Shown one piece after another: positions 34,950-42,469 of a stretch of 64,000 bases of DNA (the first letter of the stretch is position 1; every line of letters starts with the position of its first letter). A model generated the notes under the pieces. The model had not been told where the DNA came from, searched no databases, and worked only from the letters and a program-made list of their open reading frames with translations. This DNA comes from CAVUAF01 sp963739375. Its GTDB lineage: Bacteria; Acidobacteriota; Terriglobia; Terriglobales; Acidobacteriaceae. The position numbers and the translations under genes were made by a program. The stretch lies in assembly GCA_963739375.1 (NCBI GenBank), contig CAVUAF010000005.1, forward strand, positions 1 through 64,000, read 5' to 3'.

Positions 34950-35943
34950 TTAATCCGCGGCCACCAACGGCTCCGGGTGCGCGACCTGGCGGCCCAGCGC
35001 GCGCATGACCTGGCCGGCAAGGGCGGCGATGAAGCGCGGCGAGTCATTCAGGCCGGGCATCATCTCGAATTGCCGAATGCCGCACTGGGCGGCCAGTTCA
35101 CGGGCTTCGTGAGCGATCTCGCCCAGCGTCTCGACGTGATCGGAGACGAAGGAAACCGGCACTACGCACACTTCCTCGACGCCGGCGCCGCCCAGCTCGC
35201 GGAGGGTAGCACGCAGCGACGGCTGCAGCCACTTGCTGGCCCCCACCTTGGACTGGTAGCAGAGGCGGCGCGGGTTGGGCCAGCCGGTGCGCGCGCCGAG
35301 GAGCGCCACCGTCTCCTCAATCTGGCGCTGGTAGGGGTCGCCGCGCTCGATCACCGCCAGGGGCACGCTGTGGGCGCTGAACACCAGCACCGGACGCTGC
35401 GGGTCAGGGAAGCGGACCAACGCAGCCTCGACGTTTTCCGCCAGCGCCTCCAGGTACAGCGGGTCGCGGTAAAACTCGGTCACCACGTGCTGGGGGACGT
35501 CAAGGTGCTGGCGGCGCCGCCACTCATTGAGACTGCTGCCGGTGGTGGTGCGCGAGTAGTGCGGGTAGAGCGGCAGCAGGAGAGCACGCGCGTGTAACCG
35601 CCGCGCTTGAGTTCGCCGCGACCTCGTCGGTGAACGGGTGCCAGTAGCGCATGGCGACGACGCAGGCCGCCTCGATTCCCGCGCGCTGTAATTCCTGTTC
35701 CAGCAAAACGGCCTGGCGCTCGGTATGGCGGCGGATGGGCGAGCCGCCACCAATGACGGCGTAATGGTGCTGCACTTTCCGGGCGCGGGTGGTGGCAATG
35801 AGCCGGGCGAGCGGCTTGCGGCCGAGGCGGGCGAAGGGGAAGTCAATGATGTCGGGATCGCAGAAGAGGTTGTAAAGAAACGGCTCGATGGCCGCGAGCG
35901 AGTCCGGCCCACCGAGCTGGAACAGCACCACCCCCAACCGCAT
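34950..35943 (-). CDS. hemH: Ferrochelatase, one frameshift
   Basis: It inserts iron into protoporphyrin or coproporphyrin at the end of heme synthesis. The start at 35943 reads MRLGVVLFQLGGPDSLAAIE. After a shift near 35610 the second frame continues LLLPLYPHYSRTTTGSSLNE, LVFSAHSVPLAVIERGDPYQ with the catalytic His, LCYQSKVGASKWLQPSLRAT and VVPVSFVSDHVETLGEIAHE with the conserved Glu. All family blocks are present, so a one-base sequence error is the simplest explanation. It sits upstream of the bc-type operon on the same strand. Confidence 0.9.
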
Positions 35944-36017
35944 TGTCGCCAACCGGCCCCCCAGGTCGAGCCGCAAATCTTAACGGGAAGGGGCGGGCGG
36001 CGTCAACGCAGGAGAAG

Positions 36018-36047
36018 GCTGCTAGCTGCTGGCTGCTAGCTACTGGA
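36018..36047. repeat. Short-period repeat (GCTGCTAGCTGCTGG units)
   Basis: Tandem GCTGCTAGCTGCTGGCTGC followed by TAGCTACTGG between hemH and the next gene. Confidence 0.6.
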
Positions 36048-36062
36048 GAAAAACGCACCGGG

Positions 36063-36476
36063 TCAGCGCAAGTCGACGAGTTGGACTTCGTCGCCGATCT
36101 TGCGCAGGACGATCTCGACGGGGGCGCCGCGCTTGCTGATCTTGAGTGGGCGGGGGACGGCGACGAAGCGCTGGTAGGAGTAACTGATGCCGCTGTCGCG
36201 GCCCTCGGTATGGACGGTGAGCCAGCTGTCCTGCTGGAGGGCGCAATTGCGGTCGGGGCAGCGGGGGCCGGCGCCCACCGCGACCCAGTAGCTCTGGTCC
36301 ACGCCGCTGCGCGGCTCGTAGTAGACGGTGAGGGCGTCGTCGTTGGAGACGGCGAGCTGCTGGGCGGCCTCGGCGATCTGGTCGCTGAGGTACTCGCCTT
36401 CGTTGCGCGCGCCGCCGAGGGCCAGAATCACGATGACAATGGCGGCAATCACCGCAAACTTGAGCAGGCGGCGCAT
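36063..36476 (-). CDS. Membrane-anchored hypothetical protein
   Basis: A 137-residue protein with one N-terminal membrane segment or signal anchor (MRRLLKFAVIAAIVIVILAL). It is followed by a beta-rich outside domain containing DALTVYYEPRSGVDQSYWVA, a Cys pair (GPRCPDRNCALQQDS) and RFVAVPRPLKISKRGAPVEI. I recognise no family. The start at 36476 is the first residue of the hydrophobic segment; codons upstream overlap other sequence. The Cys pair could form a disulfide outside the membrane. Confidence 0.6.
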   Translation of the reverse strand: MRRLLKFAVIAAIVIVILALGGARNEGEYLSDQIAEAAQQLAVSNDDALTVYYEPRSGVDQSYWVAVGAGPRCPDRNCALQQDSWLTVHTEGRDSGISYSYQRFVAVPRPLKISKRGAPVEIVLRKIGDEVQLVDLR

Positions 36477-37036
36477 AGGCAGAGGATAGCGCTTTTTGGG
36501 GCGACGGCCAAACAGCAAACACGAAGGACACACAGGAATTGCCGAAGTGCGGAAGTGCCAAATTTTAGATGTGGGGCTGCCGTGGCGGAGGCTGATGCCA
36601 GGACCCTGACGAGCGCGCGGGTGAGTCTCTCAACCGTCCTGCCGGACTGGAGACGCTCTGCAACTTCACCCAGCGATGAATCGCTGGGCTGCCTTCAATC
36701 GCCCTTCGGGCGCGAGGCAAGCGAGAATCGAAGAAGAGTGCCGGCGACAGGCAGAGAAGCAGATCCCTCGCTCTGTCACCCATCAAGCCAAACCCGGGCT
36801 TGATGGGGACCCCGCGCGCTCGGGATGACAACCACAAGAGAGGGGGTAGGGATCCTTCGACTCGCGCTCAGTCGTGCGCCGTGGCGGACTTCCTCGCGCT
36901 CGCTCAGGATGACATTCCCCGGGTTGTCTTGCGGCGCGGTCGTTTCGCGAGTCAGGGCTGAAGCCCTGACCTACCAAGCCGCGCCCTTACGAAAGCTCGG
37001 AGGGGCGGATGGGGGCGGAAGGTTTTGGAGAACCGC
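36477..37036. other. Gene-free region with dispersed repeats
   Basis: About 560 bases without a credible gene. It holds a short-period repeat (GAATTGCCGAAGTGCGG, about 36538-36560) and a small palindrome, CAGCGATGAATCGCTG (about 36671). A second palindrome, CAAGCCCGGGCTTG, is at about 36788. A GATCCTTCG...CTCAGGATGAC element lies at 36847-36913. Confidence 0.55.
36847..36913. repeat. Dispersed GATCCTTCG...CTCAGGATGAC element
   Basis: Starts GGGATCCTTCGACTCGCGCTC and ends CGCGCTCGCTCAGGATGAC. A second copy at 37698-37763 shares both ends with a different middle; a related inverted copy is at 16623-16652. Confidence 0.65.
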
Positions 37037-37435
37037 TCAGCGGAGGAGTTGCCAGGCTTCGCGGTAGCGTTCGAAGAGGCCGTGGGTGACGGGCTGGCGG
37101 GGGAAGACGCAGATGGTCTTGCGTCCGGCGAGCACCCGGACCGGAATCAGGTACCAGGTGTCTTCCGGCACGATGTAGGCGGCGACCAAGTCGATCTGCG
37201 CGGTGGTGTAGCCGGTGCGGTCGGCGGGGCGGAAGCACGAGACGTGGTAACCACGGCAGTGCACCACCGAAGCCGACTTGACCTGCACGCGGAGGAAACG
37301 CCGCGCGCGTCCCACCAGGAAGTCGAAGGGCTGGTTGTCGCCCCAAGGTTTGGCGACCACCAGGTTGCGGGAGGCCGCCGCCAGCAAGAAGCGGATTTCC
37401 GCCAGCTCGCCCCGGGCCTTCGGGGTCCAGGGCAT
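37037..37435 (-). CDS. PD-(D/E)XK endonuclease-like protein (PDDEXK_5 type)
   Basis: A 132-residue protein resembling the group I intron-associated PD-(D/E)XK family. KARGELAEIRFLLAAASRNL supplies the helix with conserved Glu, WGDNQPFDFLVGRARRF carries the catalytic Asp, and RVQVKSASV gives the Q-x-K strand. A Tyr/Asp-rich segment, TAQIDLVAAYIVPEDTWYLI, completes the fold. It could be a small DNA-processing nuclease. No intron or mobile gene is seen beside it. It stands alone between repeat-rich gaps. Confidence 0.72.
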   Translation of the reverse strand: MPWTPKARGELAEIRFLLAAASRNLVVAKPWGDNQPFDFLVGRARRFLRVQVKSASVVHCRGYHVSCFRPADRTGYTTAQIDLVAAYIVPEDTWYLIPVRVLAGRKTICVFPRQPVTHGLFERYREAWQLLR

Positions 37436-37697
37436 GATGCAAGGTCAGGATAGCATGGGTGTCAAGCAAGTGCTATAGCTCTGGGCTATTGCTGCCAGAC
37501 CCTTGCGGGGAAGGAGGATGGGAGCGTTCGGGCGCACGTTTTCCACAGGCCGGGGAAGTGGTGGAAAACGTCCGGCGGCGCGCGGGGCGGGGCCTCCAGG
37601 GCATTGCCGGATTGCCGAAGTGCGGAATCGCCGACCTCATGGGGCGCAGGGCACTTGGGTGGAAAGTGGGCCAGCGGCAAAGGGGCGTCGGCGGAGT

Positions 37698-37790
37698 AGG
37701 GATCCTTCGACTCGCGCTCCCGCGCGGCGCGCGGTCGCGCTCGCTCAGGATGACGACCTTTTGCGCTCCCGCGCGGCGCGCGGTCAGGAT
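37698..37790. repeat. Dispersed CTCAGGATGAC element, two abutting copies
   Basis: The first copy (37698-37763) starts GGGATCCTTCGACTCGCGCTC and ends CGCTCAGGATGACG. A second, shorter copy (GCTCCCGCGCGGCGCGCGGT then CAGGATGACG) follows directly. Confidence 0.65.
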
Positions 37791-37799
37791 GACGTTACA

Positions 37800-37903
37800 T
37801 TTCTGATTTGTGATTTGCGATTTGTGATTTAAGAACGGAAAGCAAGACAGGGCCCGCGCGCAGCATTACAAATCACAAATCACAAATGGCAAATCACCAA
37901 TCC
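37800..37903. repeat. Inverted short-period array (TGATTTGTGATTTG / CAAATCACAAATCA)
   Basis: The left arm is repeated GATTTGTGATTTGCGATTTG. The right arm is its complement, ACAAATCACAAATCACAAAT. A ~45-base centre separates them. The long AT-rich hairpin could act as a terminator just downstream of nrdR. Confidence 0.75.
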
Positions 37904-37905
37904 CC

Positions 37906-38391
37906 TCAACTCCGGCCCTTGCCGGACTTGGTGGCCGGGGAGGTATCGAGCAGGTCTTTCAGCTCGGCCATGAATTCTTTCACGTCCTTGAAATCGAGAT
38001 AGACGGAAGCGAAGCGGACGTAGGCGACCTTGTCGAGCTTCTTGAGCTCGTTCATGAGCAGTTCGCCGAGTTCGCGGGTGGTGCGCTCGCGTTCGGGAGA
38101 ATCGATGACGAAGGACTCGGCCTGGTTGACGATCTGCTCCAGCTTGCCGATGGAGATGGGGCGCTTCTCGCAGGCGTGCATGAGGCCGTTGAGGACCTTC
38201 TGGCGCTCGAAGCGCTCGCGCCGGCCGTCCTTTTTCACCATCATGTAGGGGATTTCGTCGATGCGCTCATAGGTGGTGAAGCGCTTCTCGCACTGCAAGC
38301 ACTCGCGGCGGCGGCGGATGGATTCGCCTTCCTTGGACTCGCGCGAGTCCACCACCTTGTCGTTTTCATGACCGCAGAAAGGACATTTCAC
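37906..38391 (-). CDS. nrdR: Transcriptional repressor NrdR
   Basis: A 161-residue regulator of ribonucleotide reductase genes. The N-terminal zinc ribbon is KCPFCGHENDKVVDSRESKE then ECLQCEKRFTTYERIDEIP, followed by an ATP-cone domain (VKKDGRRERFERQKVLNGLM to the YVRFASVYLDF block). NrdR binds ATP/dATP and represses nrd operons. I choose GTG at 38391, which gives the family N-terminus V-K-C-P-F-C. The ATG 14 codons upstream translates a short-period repeat (GNSKLETGN). Confidence 0.95.
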   Translation of the reverse strand: MKCPFCGHENDKVVDSRESKEGESIRRRRECLQCEKRFTTYERIDEIPYMMVKKDGRRERFERQKVLNGLMHACEKRPISIGKLEQIVNQAESFVIDSPERERTTRELGELLMNELKKLDKVAYVRFASVYLDFKDVKEFMAELKDLLDTSPATKSGKGRS

Positions 38392-38399
38392 GGAAAGCC

Positions 38400-38436
38400 A
38401 GTTTCCAGTTTCAAGTTTCGAGTTTCCAGTCACGGC
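38400..38436. repeat. Short-period repeat (AGTTTCGAGTTTCCAG units)
   Basis: Units AGTTTCCAGTTTCAAGTTTCG and AGTTTCCAGTC immediately upstream of nrdR. The same unit type occurs after hemC (43361-43450). Confidence 0.65.
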
Positions 38437-38472
38437 CAGGAACCCGGAACGGGAGACCGGGGAGTGATTCTA

Positions 38473-39549
38473 TCAGCCGCCCTCGGGATCGCGGGCGAGG
38501 GCGCGCTCGGCGGCCTGCTCGCTCGCCTGGCTCTCCTCGGAAAGGCGGCGCAGGGAGATGTGTTCGAAGCGGGCGAAGGCGAGGCCGGCGGGGACGACGG
38601 ACATGAAGGTCACCAGCCAGAGCAGGATGCCGCAGGAGACGGCGAGTTCCGGGGCGTCGTCATAGCCAAAGGTCCGGCTGAGCACGGCGATGGTGGCCAG
38701 CTGCGAGCCGCCGCCCACCACCGGCAACTGGATGATGCCGCCGGCGACGCTGGCGCCCATTAAAAGGATGACCTCGGGTAACTCGAGGTCGGGGAGGCCG
38801 GTGACGGCAGGGTAGGCGTGCGTGACCTCGCGGTAGGCGAAGGCGACCAGCATCCAGAGCCCCAGCGAGAGCAGGGAAAGTTCGACGAAGGAGACGGCGT
38901 CCTTCACCGTGTGCAAGCCGCCGCTAAGGGCACGGAGCTTCTCCTCGAGCGAGTCGGCGAAATTCTTCGCCAGCGGCCGCAGCCGCCGGCATATCCAGCC
39001 GACAATCGGCGGACCGTGGCGCGCGAGCGCCCAGAGCGCCACCGCGAAGCCGAGGAAGAGCGCCATCAGGCCATAGCCGGCAACGCGCCACTCGGGGTAA
39101 TTCTCGCGCATCGAGGGGACGAGGAAGATGTCGATGCTGAGAATGACGGTGACGGCGCCGATGTCGAAGGCGCGCTCCACGAACCAAATCGCCACTTGCG
39201 AGGCGACGCTGAGGTTCTCCCGCTTGGCGATGAGGTAAGGGCGGATGAATTCGCCCGGACGTCCCAGCAGCGCCAGGCCGGTGAAGCCGACATATTGCGG
39301 GGAGATAAGGCCGCTCCAGGAGGCGTGCGGCGCACTGGGGCGGAGGAAGATTTTCCAGCGGACAGCGCGCAGGAAGTCGGCCAGGTAAATGCACAGGCAG
39401 CCGACGAGCACGTGCCAGTAGTTGAGGCCCTCGGTGCCTTCCTTGAACTTGGCCCAGTCGAAGCGGCGCACGGTGCGGAACTGGAGATAGACGAGGATCG
39501 CCAGGACCACCAGCACGACGGCAATGATCAGCGTCCGTTTCCTGGTCAT
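38473..39549 (-). CDS. Lysylphosphatidylglycerol synthase TM-region-like protein (UPF0104)
   Basis: A 358-residue multi-pass membrane protein of the LPG_synthase_TM family, with about 8 helices. Family blocks are YWHVLVGCLCIYLADFLRAV, RWKIFLRP, VGFTGLALLGRPGEFIRPYL, VERAFDIGAVTVILSIDIFL and ASVAGGIIQLPVVGGGSQLA. The soluble aminoacyltransferase half of MprF is absent. Such proteins are implicated in lipid or glycolipid flipping; the exact substrate is unknown. The start at 39549 opens the first helix (MTRKRTLIIAVVLVVLAILV). It is divergent from the lipoprotein gene at 39700. Confidence 0.87.
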   Translation of the reverse strand: MTRKRTLIIAVVLVVLAILVYLQFRTVRRFDWAKFKEGTEGLNYWHVLVGCLCIYLADFLRAVRWKIFLRPSAPHASWSGLISPQYVGFTGLALLGRPGEFIRPYLIAKRENLSVASQVAIWFVERAFDIGAVTVILSIDIFLVPSMRENYPEWRVAGYGLMALFLGFAVALWALARHGPPIVGWICRRLRPLAKNFADSLEEKLRALSGGLHTVKDAVSFVELSLLSLGLWMLVAFAYREVTHAYPAVTGLPDLELPEVILLMGASVAGGIIQLPVVGGGSQLATIAVLSRTFGYDDAPELAVSCGILLWLVTFMSVVPAGLAFARFEHISLRRLSEESQASEQAAERALARDPEGG

Positions 39550-39699
39550 ACACCGCCTCGGGGAGTGGAGGGGAGAGAGAGCAACGACCAAACTAAATGA
39601 GCGGGCGGCGGCGGTCAACGCGAGTCGTGGGAGGGGGCAGTGGTCAGAGTGGCCGGCTTCGACTACGATTCCGCCGGGTGGGCGTGAGAAGGAGGCATC

Positions 39700-40182
39700 A
39701 TGCCCAAGAAGACCGTCTGGAGAAGCCTCGGCCTGGCAGGAGTGTTGATGGCGGTGGGCTGCAGTTCTGCGCCGCCGCCGGCAGCGAAAGCGTCCACGCC
39801 AACCGCCGCCACAACGACCAGCTTGGCTGCGGCAACAGCGAGCCGCGAAACCCACTATCCACGAATCGCCAAAGTGGAGAAGGTCGCGGCCGTGAAGGAG
39901 GTGCGAGCCCCCGCCGGCCAGGAGCTCTGGGTGGTGTACTTTGAGACGCCGCTCGCGCTGCCCGCCGACAAAGATCTGGCCCAGACCTTCCTGGTGGACG
40001 CCAAAGGGCGAAAGCGCCGGTCGATGGCGATGCTCAGGACGGTGCTGCAGCGTCCCGCGAAGGATCCCGGGTTTGTGACCCTGGAGTTTCAGCTGGTGGG
40101 GCTGGCCTGGACGTTGCCCAAGGGCACGACGCCGCAGTTCTTCCAGTTCGCGCAGGAGGCGCCGGTGAAGTTGCCGCTGTAA
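39700..40182 (+). CDS. Hypothetical lipoprotein
   Basis: A 160-residue protein with a lipoprotein signal (GLAGVLMAVGCSSAPPPAA). An Ala/Thr linker follows, then a ~110-residue domain with ELWVVYFETPLALPADKDLA, FLVDAKGRKRRSMAML and FVTLEFQLVGLAWTLPKGTT. I do not recognise the domain. ATG at 39700 follows GAAGGAGG, a strong ribosome site. It ends about 40 bases before the operator of the hem operon. Confidence 0.7.
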   Translation: MPKKTVWRSLGLAGVLMAVGCSSAPPPAAKASTPTAATTTSLAAATASRETHYPRIAKVEKVAAVKEVRAPAGQELWVVYFETPLALPADKDLAQTFLVDAKGRKRRSMAMLRTVLQRPAKDPGFVTLEFQLVGLAWTLPKGTTPQFFQFAQEAPVKLPL

Positions 40183-40220
40183 CGACCGGCGAGATGCAAC
40201 GGCAGGCGAAGCCATCCGAG

Positions 40221-40238
40221 GTGTGACCAGCATCACAC
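40221..40238. promoter_or_regulatory. CRP/FNR-family-like operator upstream of the hem operon
   Basis: A perfect palindrome, GTGTGACCAGCATCACAC, with GTGTGA and TCACAC separated by six bases, the layout of CRP sites (TGTGA-N6-TCACA). Its centre (40229.5) is about 41.5 bases upstream of the start expected from the TATAAT box at 40259-40264. That is the class II activator position. Confidence 0.6.
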
Positions 40239-40258
40239 CCCGCCTCACCCGGGGTGCA

Positions 40259-40264
40259 TATAAT
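40259..40264 (+). promoter_or_regulatory. -10 box of the hemX-hemA-hemC-hemD promoter
   Basis: A perfect TATAAT, 65 bases upstream of the hemX start at 40329. No good -35 box lies 17 bases upstream; that position is taken by the CRP-like palindrome, consistent with an activator-dependent promoter. Confidence 0.6.
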
Positions 40265-40328
40265 CAACAGGCGATGGGGTTGGAACGGGCCGCCTCCGCG
40301 GCTCCGGTGAGTGGTCCCAGAATCCACG

Positions 40329-41141
40329 ATGCCGATTGTGTGGCTAAGAATCGCGCTGGTGCTGTACGGAGTGGGGCTGGTGTATGCGCTGCTGGCGCTG
40401 GGGCGCCGCGGACAGTTTCTGGCGCGCTTCGTGGTGAGCGCGGTGCAGTTGGGCGCGGTGTTCCAGCTGGTGTCGCTGGTGGAGGGGGCGCGGCAGGCGG
40501 GGCGGCTGACGCCGGCCAGCATCCATGACCTGGAATCGATGATGGCCTTCCTGATCATGGTCTTCTTCCTGGCGGTGTATGCGCGTTACCGGACGCTCTC
40601 GCCGGGCATTTTCTGTTTTCCCGTCATCTTCTTATTGATCTTCGCGGCGGCCCTGGGGAAGCAGCCGCCGCAGTTCACCTCGCCGCTGCTGCGCAAGCCG
40701 TGGATCGCGCTGCACATCACGCTGATCCTCTCCGGGTACGCGGCGCTGTTCTTCAGCTTCACAGCCAGCATCCTTTACCTGCTGCAGGAGCGCGGGTTGA
40801 AGTCGAAGCAGGCGGGCGCAGTGTCGTGGCTGCCGGCGCTGGAGGTGATTGACGAGATCGGGTACAAGTCGCTGCTGCTAGGCTTCCCGTTCATGACCTT
40901 CGGGCTGATCGCGGGGTCGGCGATCGCGCAGGCGGAGTTTGGAGCGACGTTTTTCCTCGATCCCAAGGTGCTGCTCTCGCTGCTGATGTGGGCGGTGTAC
41001 ATGGTGATGCTGTACACGCGCTGGCACGCGGGATGGCGCGGACGGCGCGCCGCATTCCTGTCGGCGGCGGTGTTTCTGGCGGCAATCGGGGCCTGGGCGG
41101 CGAACTACTTCAGCGGCGTCCACAGGTTTATTGCGCCATGA
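40329..41141 (+). CDS. HemX / CcsA-family cytochrome c assembly membrane protein
   Basis: A 270-residue protein with about eight helices of the CcsA/HemX type. It contains FLARFVVSAVQLGAVFQLVS, HDLESMMAFLIMVFFLAVYA, PWIALHITLILSGYAALFFS with a conserved His, and the helix LLSLLMWAVYMVMLYTRWHA. Members handle heme export for cytochrome c maturation or control HemA levels. Its position directly before hemA favours the HemX role. Start ATG 40329 is chosen over GTG 40311. The stop overlaps the hemA start (ATGA). Confidence 0.85.
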   Translation: MPIVWLRIALVLYGVGLVYALLALGRRGQFLARFVVSAVQLGAVFQLVSLVEGARQAGRLTPASIHDLESMMAFLIMVFFLAVYARYRTLSPGIFCFPVIFLLIFAAALGKQPPQFTSPLLRKPWIALHITLILSGYAALFFSFTASILYLLQERGLKSKQAGAVSWLPALEVIDEIGYKSLLLGFPFMTFGLIAGSAIAQAEFGATFFLDPKVLLSLLMWAVYMVMLYTRWHAGWRGRRAAFLSAAVFLAAIGAWAANYFSGVHRFIAP

Positions 41142-42469
41142 AATTCATGCTCATCGGCGTGAACCACAAGACCGCCCCGGTGGAGGTGCGGGAGCGCTTC
41201 GCTATCCCTGAGTCGCAGCTGCCCGAGGCGATGCGGCGGCTGGCGCAGTTTCCGGGGATCGAGGAAGGGCTGATCGTCTCGACCTGCAACCGGGTGGAGT
41301 TCCTGGCGCGGACGCGCAACGGCTCGGCGGACCTGCACGGCTTCCTCCAGGAACTGCTGGCGACCGAGGTGGAGCCGCTGCGGCCGCACCTCTACGAGAA
41401 GGAAGACGACGAGGCGGTGCGGCACCTGTTCCGGGTGGCGTCGAGCCTGGATTCGATGGTGGTGGGCGAGCCGCAGATTCTGGGGCAGGTGAAGGAAGCG
41501 TACGCGGTAGCGCGCGCCGTGGGCGCGGTGCACTCACAACTGGACGCGCTGGTTACGCGCGCCTTCGGGGTGGCGAAACGGGTGCGCACGGAGACGGCGA
41601 TTGGGGGGGCGGCGGTTTCGGTGGCGTCGGTGGCGGTGGAGCTGGCGGAGAAGATTTTCGGGTCGCTGCAGGGCAAGACGGTGCTGCTGGTGGGCGCGGG
41701 CAAGATGAGCGAGCTGGCGGCGCGGCACCTGGTGCGGCACGGGGCCAACCGCATCCTGGTGACCAACCGCACCAACGAGCGCGCGGTGGAATTTGCGCGG
41801 CGGTTCAACGGGGAAGTGGTGGCGTACGACAAGCTCTATGACCAGGCGGACCGCGCCGACATCGTGATCAGCTCGACGGGCGCGCCGGTGGCCATCTTCA
41901 AGCGCGAGCACGCGGAGCGCTTCATGGCGCGGCGCAAGAACCGCCCCATGTTCTTCATCGACATTGCGGTGCCGCGCGACGTCGACGCCGCGGTCAACAA
42001 GCTGGACGGGGTCTTCGTTTACGACATCGACGACCTGCAGCAGGTGGCCGCCAGCCACGCCGCCAACCGGCAACGCGAGGCGCAGAAGGCGGAGCAGATC
42101 ATCGAGGCCGAGGTACAGCGCTTCCAGTCGCGGCTGCAATCGCTGGAAGTGGTGCCCACCATCGTTTCCCTGCAAGAGCACCTGGAGAACATCCGCCAGG
42201 CGGAAATTGACCGCGTCCGCGGACGACTGGGGCAGCTCTCGCCGGAGCAGGAACTGGCCATCGAGGCGGCGACGCGCGGCATGATCAACAAGATCCTGCA
42301 CACGCCGATCACCACGCTGAAGTCGGCGGCGCGCGACCCGCAGGCGAACACGGTGATTGACCTGATCCGCCGCCTTTTCAACCTGCGCGACCACAGCGGC
42401 GGCGACGAGCCGCAAGACGGCGCCGCGAACCCCGACTCCCCACCCAGCCAGGGCCCGGCGGAGCGCTGA
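41138..42469 (+). CDS. hemA: Glutamyl-tRNA reductase
   Basis: A 443-residue enzyme reducing Glu-tRNA to glutamate-1-semialdehyde, the first committed step of C5-pathway heme synthesis. The N-terminus is MKFMLIGVNHKTAPVEVRER. The catalytic Cys is in EGLIVSTCNRVEF. DSMVVGEPQILGQVKEAYAV and the NADPH-binding LLVGAGKMSELAARHL follow, then the C-terminal dimerisation helix ending in a Pro/Gly-rich tail. It is coupled to hemX by a 4-base overlap and to hemC by TGATG. Confidence 0.96.
   Translation: MKFMLIGVNHKTAPVEVRERFAIPESQLPEAMRRLAQFPGIEEGLIVSTCNRVEFLARTRNGSADLHGFLQELLATEVEPLRPHLYEKEDDEAVRHLFRVASSLDSMVVGEPQILGQVKEAYAVARAVGAVHSQLDALVTRAFGVAKRVRTETAIGGAAVSVASVAVELAEKIFGSLQGKTVLLVGAGKMSELAARHLVRHGANRILVTNRTNERAVEFARRFNGEVVAYDKLYDQADRADIVISSTGAPVAIFKREHAERFMARRKNRPMFFIDIAVPRDVDAAVNKLDGVFVYDIDDLQQVAASHAANRQREAQKAEQIIEAEVQRFQSRLQSLEVVPTIVSLQEHLENIRQAEIDRVRGRLGQLSPEQELAIEAATRGMINKILHTPITTLKSAARDPQANTVIDLIRRLFNLRDHSGGDEPQDGAANPDSPPSQGPAER

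Larger units (their letters stand above)
37436..37905. other. Gene-free, repeat-rich gap upstream of the nuclease gene and downstream of nrdR
   Basis: About 470 bases. It holds a short-period unit (ATTGCCGGATTGCCGAAG, about 37602), two GATCCTTCG/CAGGATGAC elements (37698-37790) and an AT-rich inverted array (37800-37903). No open frame has family features. Confidence 0.55.

Noticed and set aside
38473..40248. 591-codon frame as the full UPF0104-like gene
   Set aside because: Family sequence begins at 39549; the upstream part is antisense to the lipoprotein gene at 39700-40182.
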